Below, in pieces: positions 19,011-27,020 of a DNA stretch of 64,000 nucleotides. The notes under the pieces are model-generated. The model was not told the DNA's origin, made no database searches, and worked only from the letters and a program-made list of their open reading frames with translations. Source of the stretch: an uncultured Erythrobacter sp. (GTDB lineage Bacteria > Pseudomonadota > Alphaproteobacteria > Sphingomonadales > Sphingomonadaceae). How positions within the stretch are numbered: the first letter of the stretch is position 1; each line of letters opens with the position of its first letter. The stretch spans positions 1 through 64,000 of the forward strand of contig CANMSD010000003.1 in assembly GCA_947500645.1 (NCBI GenBank), given 5' to 3'. A program made the position numbers and the translations under genes.

Positions 19011-19038
19011 GCCTTGGACGTCTTTCGACGACCAAGGC
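19011..19038. other. Strong 28-base inverted repeat
   Basis: GCCTTGG-A-CGTC, loop TTTC, GACG-A-CCAAGGC: eleven base pairs broken by one A/A mismatch. No T-tract follows on either strand. It lies downstream of the DxDGDG protein gene (minus strand) and may act as a 3' mRNA end structure. The rest of the 18774-19053 gap shows nothing I can name. Confidence 0.6.
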
Positions 19039-19053
19039 GTTAAGTGGATTCAG

Positions 19054-19512
19054 TCAGGTGGGATCTGGCGCGCCGTCGCCATCGGTATCGTATGAGTCGG
19101 GCTGGCCGTCCCCGTCGATATCCCAAGCGTCGGCTTGACCGTCATTATCCGTGTCCCAGGCATCCATCGTGCCATCGCCATTGCTGTCTATGGTCGGCGG
19201 ATTGGAGGCCTCGGCTGCTGGACTGTTCTCGGGCGCGTCAGGCTCAGCGTCTGGAGCGTCCGGCTGTCCATCACCATCATTGTCGACAGTATCGGGAATA
19301 CCATCACCGTCGGTGTCCCAAGTGTCAGCTTGGCCGTCGCCGCGCTGATCCCATGCATCCATGACCCCGTCACCGTCAGTATCGATCGTTGCTGGAGGTA
19401 TTTCGTCGGTAGGCGGAGCGTCATTGGTTGAGGGAGGGTCTTGAGCTGTCGCCGGCATGGCAATCAGCAAACCACCGATCATGATCGTCGAGATCATCAA
19501 TTTCGTATTCAT
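19054..19512 (-). CDS. Exported DxDGDG (thrombospondin type-3-like) repeat protein
   Basis: A 152-aa protein with signal peptide ending PATAQ, then a Pro/Thr linker and eight acidic repeats of the form D-x-(D/N)-x-D-G-x-x-D, as in thrombospondin type-3 or EF-hand-like calcium loops. The repeats fall in two blocks of four, and block 2 copies the order of block 1 (…MDAWD, …QADxWD, …PDxxD, …PD), separated by a Pro/Ala/Glu linker. This points to an internal duplication. ATG at 19512 follows AAAGGA. Calcium binding is a family expectation; the role is unknown. Confidence 0.7.
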   Translation of the reverse strand: MNTKLMISTIMIGGLLIAMPATAQDPPSTNDAPPTDEIPPATIDTDGDGVMDAWDQRGDGQADTWDTDGDGIPDTVDNDGDGQPDAPDAEPDAPENSPAAEASNPPTIDSNGDGTMDAWDTDNDGQADAWDIDGDGQPDSYDTDGDGAPDPT

Positions 19513-19712
19513 TTCAAAATCCTTTATTGCGACCCCTGCTGACGCCATTCTTAATGATGCAGATGAACTGCGGTTAGCTGGCGCGCTGAGACGTGGCGGA
19601 CAGCGGGCCGCTTATGCTGCCGTGCGATAAAACGAGACTGGGGTGCGCCGACCCAAATGGGTAGCAGTCAAAAAAGCGCGCCAAACACCGAGGTAGGTTC
19701 ACCGCTAGACTC

Positions 19713-20018
19713 TTATTCAGGTACTTCGCTTTCGATCTCGGGAGCTTCTTGAGCGCTCTCGTCGACCATTTCGTCTTCAGCAGCACCGGGCGATGTATCG
19801 GACGCTTCAGGGTCAGCGGCTGGCGGCGCTACTTCTGGGGCCAAGGTTGGATCTACTGCGTTCGGATCAGGCATATCCTCGACTTCAAACTGGTCGTTCA
19901 CTGCGGGCTCAGCGTTTTCAAACTCTCCACCTGTGGGATCTTCGGCGGGCTGTTCGCAGGCGGAAAGCGCGACCAAGCCCGATGCAAGAGCGATGATTGT
20001 TAGACGATGATGTTTCAT
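19713..20018 (-). CDS. Small acidic Pro-rich lipoprotein
   Basis: A 101-aa protein. MKHHRLTIIALASGLVALSAC ends in a lipobox, and the mature part is strongly acidic and rich in Pro, Ala and Glu with no fold I recognise. The ATG at 20018 is preferred over one 12 bases upstream because it puts the basic n-region first. It is on the same strand as the DxDGDG-repeat protein, with about 200 bases between them. Function unknown. Confidence 0.6.
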   Translation of the reverse strand: MKHHRLTIIALASGLVALSACEQPAEDPTGGEFENAEPAVNDQFEVEDMPDPNAVDPTLAPEVAPPAADPEASDTSPGAAEDEMVDESAQEAPEIESEVPE

Positions 20019-20504
20019 AAGAGGCTCCATTGTTGGGTCTCTAGGTAAGATGCATCGCTGTCATAGAGTCGATAGAACGGGACGAGCGCCGCCTTATTTT
20101 GGCCACGAACCGACGAGGGCCGTGTCTAAGGCGAGATGAACGCCAAACCTTCTTTTAGGGAGATACTTTCAGAGGGCGGGGTCGATGGAATGTATACCAC
20201 TCCGTGTAAGGGGTAACGGAAAGTGACTCATCGACCAAAACCTAGATTGGATGTGAAAAAGGAGGGCTGCTTTGCTCTATGTTTGGCGGTGGGTCGCTTG
20301 GCCAAGATGAAGTAGTCTGCCACATGTTCATGGTATGAACTACAGCAATTATCACGGCATGCTGACGCAAAAAATACTCAGAGCTCAATGCGTACATCCT
20401 GGTGCCGCCGCATTTAGCTGACACCGGAACGATCTCGGAATGTGAATCGATCAGGCGACTCTCTTCTTTGCTCCAGAAGATATGCCCGATCGTGCATTGA
20501 CTCG
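20019..20504. other. Intergenic, no gene seen
   Basis: There is no coding pattern longer than 60 codons with plausible composition, no tRNA-like fold and no clear terminator. It separates the small lipoprotein gene from the 3' end of the glycosyltransferase-like gene. Confidence 0.5.
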
Positions 20505-21899
20505 CTACGGACGGAGATGCCGCAACAGTGTCCTAGTTGCTTCCCGTTTCAGCGCGGTGATATCTGCTCCATACGATGCATCGTAGCTTTGCATTACTTC
20601 CTGCCATCCCGGATTTTGGTAGAAGGCCTTCAGGCGATTGTAGATGTCTTCGCTCCACCATGGCATGGAATAGACCAACCTGCTCTCGACAAAACCAATA
20701 GCGTCAAACTTGATACCGTCTAGACTTGATAGATAGGCCACGGGGCGACCACCGCTCAACACGTTCATAGCTACCCCGCTGTTACCGCAAATGACCAGGT
20801 CGCAGGCGGCTATCTCATCATCGAGTGGATTCCCGATCGTGAGTTCCACGTTGGCATCGTCGAGAGCGAGCCCCGAAAAATCGGTCTTGAGCAACAACAC
20901 GGGATGCTGGCGGATAAGGATACGTGCCGCGGGCAGATCGACCCTGATCGTTGCGATCAGGCTTCGGAGCACGTCAATTTTGGTACCGGAGGTGAGGAAA
21001 ATGCCAACGGTCTTCACTTCGTTTTCCCATTCCATTGGGCGCGTCTTCCCAGGCTGACCAAGATAGGCGACCTCTGCGGTACAGGCGCTGCGGTTCTCAT
21101 AAGTCTGAGTGGTTTTCTCACCGTAGAACAGAGCGCAATCGGAATAGACGGGCGGTACAACCGCGCCATTTGCAGGCACAGGCGCGTGGTTCGAATAGAC
21201 GACACGGCGCCCCATGCGGTGCGCGGCGGCGGCCATGCCGACAGCTTCAGGGCTGTAATTGCTGGCGATGATCGCCGCTTTCAGTTCCGGGCGCTTCGCA
21301 AACAGCCACGTAAACCGCATGTAATATGCTAGCGCGCTGGCGATACGGGCCGCGGGCATGAAGCTGTGGGTTTGCGCGAGGACGCGCAGGAATGACCAGA
21401 CGCGCAAGACCGAGCCAAGCATCTTCAGCGCGACCACTACCTGCCCAAGCCGGAAAATATGCTTGCGCTCCACAGTAGCGCGCATGATCGGAACTTCGGG
21501 AACGAGAGCAGTCACTCGAGCGACGGTCTTGTGCTCGTTGTCAAAATTGGAGATCGAGACAGCTTCGGCTTCCTCGCGCCCAATCGGACCGAGGGAAATC
21601 GCGCATTTGATCATGTAAAGCAGCAGCGCGATCGGCTGAAGCGCGCGCGTTCCCGCCATCAAATACAGCGTATCAACCAGCCGGTAGATTGCGTTCTTGT
21701 TCTTGATTTCTTCGTAAACGGCGGCGCGCCCCGCGGAGGTTTCCATATGCCTCACGACGCCAAGTGCCGTGGCAAGGTCATAGCCGTCCCGTGCCGGTGC
21801 CGCCTCTGGCTTCGCGTCAATCCTCTTATCATTTACGGCAACCGCCACGTCTAACGGCTGAGCAAAAACCTCACTCGCTTTAACCGCATTGAAAGCCAC
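20505..21899 (-). CDS. Putative GT-B glycosyltransferase with HP motif
   Basis: A 464-aa cytoplasmic protein. The C-terminal half has GT-B features: TVGIFLTSGT, then ILIRQHP, then DLVICGNSGVAMNVLSGG. An HP motif followed by a small-residue/Ser nucleotide-contact loop is seen in bacterial sialyl- and Kdo-transferases that use CMP-sugars. The neighbouring genes make CMP-pseudaminic acid, so it may be the matching transferase. The family assignment is tentative, because a conserved D/E-D/E-G motif was not clearly found. The GTG start at 21899 has GAGG about ten bases upstream. It is divergent from the flippase gene. Confidence 0.55.
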   Translation of the reverse strand: MAFNAVKASEVFAQPLDVAVAVNDKRIDAKPEAAPARDGYDLATALGVVRHMETSAGRAAVYEEIKNKNAIYRLVDTLYLMAGTRALQPIALLLYMIKCAISLGPIGREEAEAVSISNFDNEHKTVARVTALVPEVPIMRATVERKHIFRLGQVVVALKMLGSVLRVWSFLRVLAQTHSFMPAARIASALAYYMRFTWLFAKRPELKAAIIASNYSPEAVGMAAAAHRMGRRVVYSNHAPVPANGAVVPPVYSDCALFYGEKTTQTYENRSACTAEVAYLGQPGKTRPMEWENEVKTVGIFLTSGTKIDVLRSLIATIRVDLPAARILIRQHPVLLLKTDFSGLALDDANVELTIGNPLDDEIAACDLVICGNSGVAMNVLSGGRPVAYLSSLDGIKFDAIGFVESRLVYSMPWWSEDIYNRLKAFYQNPGWQEVMQSYDASYGADITALKREATRTLLRHLRP

Positions 21900-22058
21900 T
21901 CTTGTCTACCTCACTACAGTCGTTGCTGCATCGCCCGATGGGGTTTGTCCGATCAGGACTAGTCGCCGTTATTGCAGGCAATCGTTAACAATTTAGGTTT
22001 ACAGAATATCAAGCACTGGCTGTGGTGAGTGCGTGGGGCGAAATCACAAGAGCAACTG

Positions 22059-23348
22059 ATGATCCGGAAAGCATTCACTTCAAAAGCGAAGACATTTCTG
22101 GCGATCCAGTCATTGTTCTATGGCTTTGCGAACAGCATCGAAGCGCTCGTGCCGTTTCTGCTGGCCCCAATCCTCACACGTATGCTCGACCCCACAGGCT
22201 ATGGGATTTGGGTCCTGTTCATAACCTATGCGACCTTCCTTCGCCCGATCGTAGGTCTGACGACGCAAGATGCGATCCGGATGCGTTTTTACGATTTTGA
22301 GCAAAAAGAGCTCGACCAATTTACCCACACTGCCTTGTTTGTAATGATGGTGCTAGCGGTCTTCGTGTCTGCGATTACGTTGGTTTTCGGCGATCTGCTT
22401 TCGACCGCGACGAAGTTCCCTGAAGCATGGCTAGTCAGCATCGTGATCGCTGCCTTGATGTTTGAGGTGTTTTACACCGTTCTGGCGCTCCAGCAGTTCC
22501 ACAATCGCCGCATGGCGTTCCTTGGGACTCATGTCATTCAGGCCGTGCTGAGCATGATTTTTATCGTCGCTTTCTTGTTGGCTGGCTGGGACTGGCGCGG
22601 CGTGGTGCTGGGCCGCATGCTAAGCATGGCGATCGCAACCGCATTCTCGCTGCGCTCTCTCGGTTTTAGCGTGCGCGGGTTGTTCAAGGTGCCAGAGCGG
22701 TCCTTTTACCGAAATATCGCTTCATTCGGCATAAAGTACTGGCCTGCAGGCGCAGTAGTTATGGCAATGGCCACTGCAGACAAGGTGATCGCCGCGCACT
22801 ATCTCGGTGTTGAGGCAAGCGCGATGTATGGTGTTGCCGCGCTGTTTGCGTCTGCTTTCTGGATCGTTAACTACAGCTTCGTGATGGCGTGGACCCCATG
22901 GCTATTCCGCAAGCTCAAGACTGCTGCAAGCGACGGGTTGCATGAGGTCGCTTCTGTTTCGATCCTGTATTTCGCTCTCGCAGCGGTCTCGGCCGTCGCA
23001 TTCTATTTTTTCGCGCTGACTGTCGCCCCAATCCTGCTGGGTGAGGCATTCCACAGCGCTATACCATTGCTGCAATATGTCATGATCGCAATCGTCCTGC
23101 AGGGCTACTTCATGCACAACATGAAATTCCTGCATTACGAGAAACGCATCGAGTTGATGTCCACATTCAGCGCGCTGACTATAGGACTCAACATCTGGCT
23201 CAGCATTCTTTGGGCACAGGAGTTGGGAATTCGGGGTATCATGCTTGCCACTGCGGTTTCATTCGGTGCGGCATTCATTATTAGCGGAACGCTGGTCATG
23301 GCCCGATATGTGAATTTGCGAAAGGGAGCGAACTCCGTTGTTGGATAA
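22059..23348 (+). CDS. Oligosaccharide flippase, Wzx-like
   Basis: A 429-aa protein with about twelve to fourteen hydrophobic helices. The N-terminal segment APILTRMLDPTGYGIW is the hallmark of the polysaccharide-biosynthesis/MATE-like flippases. It likely moves a lipid-linked glycan containing the nonulosonic acid across the inner membrane, which favours a surface polysaccharide over direct cytoplasmic flagellin glycosylation. ATG at 22059 gives the usual start MIRKAF; GTG at 22029 is in frame. It overlaps pseB by 11 bases. Confidence 0.85.
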   Translation: MIRKAFTSKAKTFLAIQSLFYGFANSIEALVPFLLAPILTRMLDPTGYGIWVLFITYATFLRPIVGLTTQDAIRMRFYDFEQKELDQFTHTALFVMMVLAVFVSAITLVFGDLLSTATKFPEAWLVSIVIAALMFEVFYTVLALQQFHNRRMAFLGTHVIQAVLSMIFIVAFLLAGWDWRGVVLGRMLSMAIATAFSLRSLGFSVRGLFKVPERSFYRNIASFGIKYWPAGAVVMAMATADKVIAAHYLGVEASAMYGVAALFASAFWIVNYSFVMAWTPWLFRKLKTAASDGLHEVASVSILYFALAAVSAVAFYFFALTVAPILLGEAFHSAIPLLQYVMIAIVLQGYFMHNMKFLHYEKRIELMSTFSALTIGLNIWLSILWAQELGIRGIMLATAVSFGAAFIISGTLVMARYVNLRKGANSVVG

Positions 23349-24348
23349 CAAAAGCATTCTGGTGACCGGAGGCACCGGCTCGTTCGGGCGCGCATTTGTT
23401 CGCACCGTTCTGGAGAGATATCCAGGCGTTCGGCGTCTCGTGATTTATTCCCGCGACGAATTGAAACAGTACGAGATGAGTCAAGAGTTTTCGCCGCAAG
23501 ACTATCCATCTCTGCGCTACTTCATCGGCGACATCCGCGATCAGGACAGGCTGCGCCGCGCATTTGAGGGCATCGACATTGTCGTTCATGCAGCCGCCTT
23601 GAAGCAGGTGCCTGCCGCCGAATACAACCCCTTCGAGTGTATCAAGACAAACGTGTTGGGTGCGCAGAACGTTATTGAGTCCTGCCTTGATACCAACGTG
23701 ACCGATGTCGTCGCGCTTTCGACCGATAAAGCGGCTGCGCCGATCAATCTCTACGGTGCCACCAAGCTGTGCTCGGACAAACTTTTCACTGCGGCAAACA
23801 ATATCCGTGGTTCGCGTGATCTGCGCTTGTCCGTCGTGCGCTATGGAAATGTGATCGGTAGCCGGGGCTCGGTCGTTCCCTTTTTCCTTGCACAGCGCGA
23901 GAATGGCGTGATTCCGATCACCGATCCGACGATGACGCGGTTCAACATCTCGCTCGAAGAGGGCGTGCAGATGGTTCTCTGGGCGCTGGAGAACGCACAT
24001 GGTGGGGAAATCTTCGTTCCCAAAATTCCCAGCTATCGGATCACCGATGTCGCGGAAGCCATCGCGCCGGAATGCGAACTTAAGATGATTGGTATCCGAC
24101 CGGGCGAGAAGATCCATGAAGAGATGATCACCACCAGCGACAGCCTCAATACGATCGATATTGGTCGGTATTACGCGATCCTTCCGACCACGGAAGATCA
24201 CTTGGTGGAGGATTTCTTGACAAAGAGCGACGGAAAGCGCGTGGAGCCGGGCTTCTCGTACAACAGTGGCACCAATCCGGACTTCCTCACGGTCGAGCAG
24301 CTGCGCGAACAGGTTCGCAAGCATGTCGACCCAACGCATGAAGTGTGA
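23338..24348 (+). CDS. pseB: UDP-GlcNAc 4,6-dehydratase (inverting)
   Basis: The first step of CMP-pseudaminic acid synthesis: 4,6-dehydration with C5 inversion of UDP-GlcNAc. A short-chain dehydrogenase fold starts with GGTGSFG, followed by YSRDELKQYEM, AAALKQVPAAEYNP and STDKAAAPINLYGATK. The last contains the YxxxK pair and the dehydratase D-K. RPGEKIHEEM near the C-terminus is typical of PseB. The start is TTG at 23338 with AAAGGGAG nine bases upstream; there is no better ATG. It is coupled to the flippase by overlap and to pseC by TGATG. Confidence 0.93.
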   Translation: MLDNKSILVTGGTGSFGRAFVRTVLERYPGVRRLVIYSRDELKQYEMSQEFSPQDYPSLRYFIGDIRDQDRLRRAFEGIDIVVHAAALKQVPAAEYNPFECIKTNVLGAQNVIESCLDTNVTDVVALSTDKAAAPINLYGATKLCSDKLFTAANNIRGSRDLRLSVVRYGNVIGSRGSVVPFFLAQRENGVIPITDPTMTRFNISLEEGVQMVLWALENAHGGEIFVPKIPSYRITDVAEAIAPECELKMIGIRPGEKIHEEMITTSDSLNTIDIGRYYAILPTTEDHLVEDFLTKSDGKRVEPGFSYNSGTNPDFLTVEQLREQVRKHVDPTHEV

Positions 24349-25517
24349 TGGCGGCTTTTATACCTTATGGGCGACAATCGATTACCGAGGCTGACATTGC
24401 CGCGGTAATCGATGTCCTCAATTCTGATTTCCTGACACAGGGGCCGGTCGTCCCGGCTTTCGAAGAAGCGGTCGCATCCTCTTGCGGCGCGAAGCACGGC
24501 ATTGCAGTTAATAGCGCAACAAGCGCGCTCCACATTGCCTGCATGGCGCTGGGCGTGGGGCCGGGTGACAGCGTCTGGACCAGCCCTCTTACCTTTGTCG
24601 CAAGTTCGAACGCGGCGCTCTATTGCGGCGCCGATGTCGATTTCGTGGACGTCGACGAACGGACTTACAACATGTGTCCGACTAAGTTGGCCGAGAAGTT
24701 GGATGAAGCAGCGGCGAAAGGCACTTTGCCCAAGGTTATCATCCCCGTGCATCTCACCGGCCAGTCCTGTGACATGGCCGCGATCTATGCGGCAGCCAGC
24801 CGCCACGGTGTGCGCATCATTGAGGATGCCTCGCATGCAATCGGGGGAAGTTATGCTGGCGAGCCGGTGGGCAACTGCAGGTTTAGCGACATCGCCGTTT
24901 TCAGCTTCCACCCGGTCAAGATCGTAACAACCGGCGAAGGCGGCATGGCAATGACCAATGACAGCAAGCTCGCCGAACTGATGAACCTCTATCGCAGCCA
25001 CGGTGTCACACGTGACGCTGATCTTCTGCAAAGCGAGGACCCTGGCCCGTGGTATTATGAGCAACAGCACCTCGGTTACAACTATCGCATGACCGATATC
25101 AATGCCGCGCTCGGTCTCAGCCAGATGAGCAGGCTCTCCGAATTTATCGAACGGCGGCGCGCAATCGCGAGTGTATATGATCGTGCCTTTGCCGACTTTC
25201 CGGTGAAAACGCCTTGGCAGCATCCAGACGCAGATTCGGCATGGCATCTCTATGTCATCAGGGTGGACGAGCAGCAGGCGGGGCAGAGCCACCGGGCCAT
25301 TTTCGATACGCTCCGAAATGCCGGGATCGGTGTTAACCTCCACTACATTCCCGTCTACTTGCAGCCTTACTATCGCGAGCTTGGTTTCAAGCCAGGCCTC
25401 TGCTCGAACGCCGAGGCCTACTATTCCGAAGCGATCAGCATCCCGATGTTCCCGACCATGACTGCCGAGCAGCAGGAGCGAGTGATAGATGCGATCGGTG
25501 AGGCAGTTGCAGGATGA
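24348..25517 (+). CDS. pseC: UDP-4-amino-4,6-dideoxy-beta-L-AltNAc transaminase
   Basis: A PLP-dependent DegT/DnrJ/EryC1-family aminotransferase of 389 aa. N-terminal FIPYGRQSITEADI, PVHLTGQSCDM, EDASHAIGG and FHPVKIVTTGEGG are seen; the lysine in HPVK forms the Schiff base. HLGYNYRMTDI completes the family pattern. It aminates the PseB product. The ATG at 24348 shares its A with the pseB stop (TGATG); a GTG one codon earlier is possible. It overlaps pseF by four bases. Confidence 0.93.
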   Translation: MAAFIPYGRQSITEADIAAVIDVLNSDFLTQGPVVPAFEEAVASSCGAKHGIAVNSATSALHIACMALGVGPGDSVWTSPLTFVASSNAALYCGADVDFVDVDERTYNMCPTKLAEKLDEAAAKGTLPKVIIPVHLTGQSCDMAAIYAAASRHGVRIIEDASHAIGGSYAGEPVGNCRFSDIAVFSFHPVKIVTTGEGGMAMTNDSKLAELMNLYRSHGVTRDADLLQSEDPGPWYYEQQHLGYNYRMTDINAALGLSQMSRLSEFIERRRAIASVYDRAFADFPVKTPWQHPDADSAWHLYVIRVDEQQAGQSHRAIFDTLRNAGIGVNLHYIPVYLQPYYRELGFKPGLCSNAEAYYSEAISIPMFPTMTAEQQERVIDAIGEAVAG

Positions 25518-26206
25518 ATATAGCCGTTATACCCGCACGGGGCGGCAGCAAGCGGATCCCGCGCAAGAACGTGCGCGAGTTCTGCGACCGTCCCATGATT
25601 ACGTGGCCCATTGTCGCTGCGGCTGAATCGGGCCTGTTCGATCACATTATTGTTTCCACCGATGACGAAGAAATCGCGGACATTGCGGGACAAGCCGGGG
25701 CCGAGACGCCCTTTGTGCGACCAGCAGACCTCGCAGATGACCATACGGGCACTACCGACGTTGTTGTTCACGCCCTCAACTGGGCGAAAGAGGCTGGTTG
25801 GGAGTTTGAGGCCGCGTGCTGCATCTATGCGACCGCAGCCTTCATCTCTCCCGAAGACCTTACCGCGACGCATGAATTGCTCTCCACGGACTGCGATTTT
25901 GTCTTTCCTGCCGTGCGTTACGGCCATCCGCCCCAGCGCGGCTTCACAAGCGGGCAGAATGGCAGACCCGAACTGGTCCAGCCTGAGCACCAATCGACCC
26001 GCACGCAAGACCTGCCACCGGTCTACCATGATGCCGGGCAATTCTACTGGGGCAAGCGAGATGCGTGGCTGGAGCAGCGCCCCATTCTAGGGCCACGCGC
26101 ACGTTTTATCGAATTGCAGGCTACTGACGCTTGGGACATCGACAATCCACAGGATTTGGCAATTGCCGAACTGCTCTTCCAACGACGGCTGGAGCGTCAG
26201 ACGTGA
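25514..26206 (+). CDS. pseF: Pseudaminic acid cytidylyltransferase
   Basis: A CMP-nonulosonate synthetase of 230 aa, the last cytoplasmic activation step. IPARGGSKRIPRKN is the CTP-binding P-loop-like motif. STDDEEIADIA, RPADLADDHTGTTDVV and IYATAAFISPEDL match PseF more closely than NeuA. ATGA overlap with pseC. No PseG domain is fused at either end; the length is that of a lone PseF. Confidence 0.92.
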   Translation: MNIAVIPARGGSKRIPRKNVREFCDRPMITWPIVAAAESGLFDHIIVSTDDEEIADIAGQAGAETPFVRPADLADDHTGTTDVVVHALNWAKEAGWEFEAACCIYATAAFISPEDLTATHELLSTDCDFVFPAVRYGHPPQRGFTSGQNGRPELVQPEHQSTRTQDLPPVYHDAGQFYWGKRDAWLEQRPILGPRARFIELQATDAWDIDNPQDLAIAELLFQRRLERQT

Positions 26207-26772
26207 GCACATCGCTGATGGAGACTTTGCACGTCCTGGAACTCAAGCCCATTATCGAGTTGCCGGAGGCCACGCAGCTTGAGCTGCTTGCAATCCGCAA
26301 ACACCCCGATGTGCGTCAGCACATGTACACCATACACGAGATTTCACGCGAGGAGCATCTCCAGTGGATCGAACGCCTCAGGACCGACAATCGCACGGAA
26401 TTCTACGCTGTTTTCAAGGCTGGGATACTTGTCGGTGCGGCCAGCCTCGATAACATCTCCACAGAACACAAGCGTGCCGACTGGGGCTTCTACATCGATC
26501 CGGAGGCGCGTGGGGAGCGCATTGGTACGGCGCTCGGCATCAAGGTGCTCGACCATGCTTTCAAAACCCTTGTCAAACTCAACGGCGAAGTGATCGATTT
26601 TAACGAGCGCTCGATTGCGTTTCACAAAAAACTCGGATTTAAGCGCGAAGGCATCCGCCGCGACCATATCATCCGCGATGGTCGGCATCACGATGTAGTG
26701 ATGCTGGGCATCAACGCTGACGAGTGGCGGGAACAGCGGGTCATTTTGCTGGGAGAAAATGTTCGTGACTGA
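26203..26772 (+). CDS. pseH: UDP-4-amino-sugar N-acetyltransferase, PseH-like
   Basis: A GNAT-fold acetyltransferase of 189 aa. LEAIRKHPDVR-like and ISREEHLQWI segments, DWGFYIDPEARGERIGTALG (acetyl-CoA loop) and FHKKLGFKREGIRRDHI match PseH. It transfers acetyl to the 4-amino group of the PseC product. I take the GTG at 26203, which overlaps the pseF stop as GTGA and has GGAGCG seven bases upstream. ATG at 26218 is the alternative. Confidence 0.87.
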   Translation: MSTSLMETLHVLELKPIIELPEATQLELLAIRKHPDVRQHMYTIHEISREEHLQWIERLRTDNRTEFYAVFKAGILVGAASLDNISTEHKRADWGFYIDPEARGERIGTALGIKVLDHAFKTLVKLNGEVIDFNERSIAFHKKLGFKREGIRRDHIIRDGRHHDVVMLGINADEWREQRVILLGENVRD

Positions 26773-26992
26773 TCGCAGCGATCAACAGGATTATTATATG
26801 GGCGTGATTGACGAGATCGAACGCGTCCGCACCAAGAACAACAAGAATTGGATGGACCTATTGCGGCTTGCTTTTCGTCACGCACCCGAAGATGCGGCGG
26901 CGATCATGGCCGAGATTTACCGGGAAGACGGCGATATTTCGCAACTTTCCAGAAAGCTGACACAACCGCCGCCCCCGGGCGACGTGGACTGA
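26759..26992 (+). CDS. Small unknown protein embedded in pse operon
   Basis: 77 aa, soluble, helical and charged. Its core reads IERVRTKNNKNWMDLLRLAF, then APEDAAAIMAEIYREDGDIS, and the end is proline-rich. Its ATG lies inside the last codons of pseH (14-base overlap) and it precedes pseI by 28 bases, so it is co-transcribed. From memory, similar short proteins with a KNN-x-WMD-hexad occur in other nonulosonic-acid clusters, but I cannot verify this here and no function is known to me. Confidence 0.75.
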   Translation: MFVTDRSDQQDYYMGVIDEIERVRTKNNKNWMDLLRLAFRHAPEDAAAIMAEIYREDGDISQLSRKLTQPPPPGDVD

Positions 26993-27020
26993 TTGCGCGC
27001 TTGGCTCAAGGAAACCCGGC

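Noticed and set aside
18840..19043. 67-codon plus-strand frame in the MFS/repeat-protein gap
   Set aside because: It is basic and compositionally random, has no ribosome site, and overlaps the 19011-19038 hairpin.
20505..21899. Considered as the missing PseG
   Set aside because: It is too long and lacks the N-terminal G-x-GH-x-x-R type motif of PseG; the HP motif points to a transferase.
21921..21938. CGTTGCTGCATCGCCCGA near the flippase gene
   Set aside because: Only the left arm matches the TBDR palindrome; the right arm is lost.
24198..25343. Minus-strand frame of 381 codons antisense to pseC
   Set aside because: No domain; pseB, pseC and pseF form a coupled series on the plus strand.
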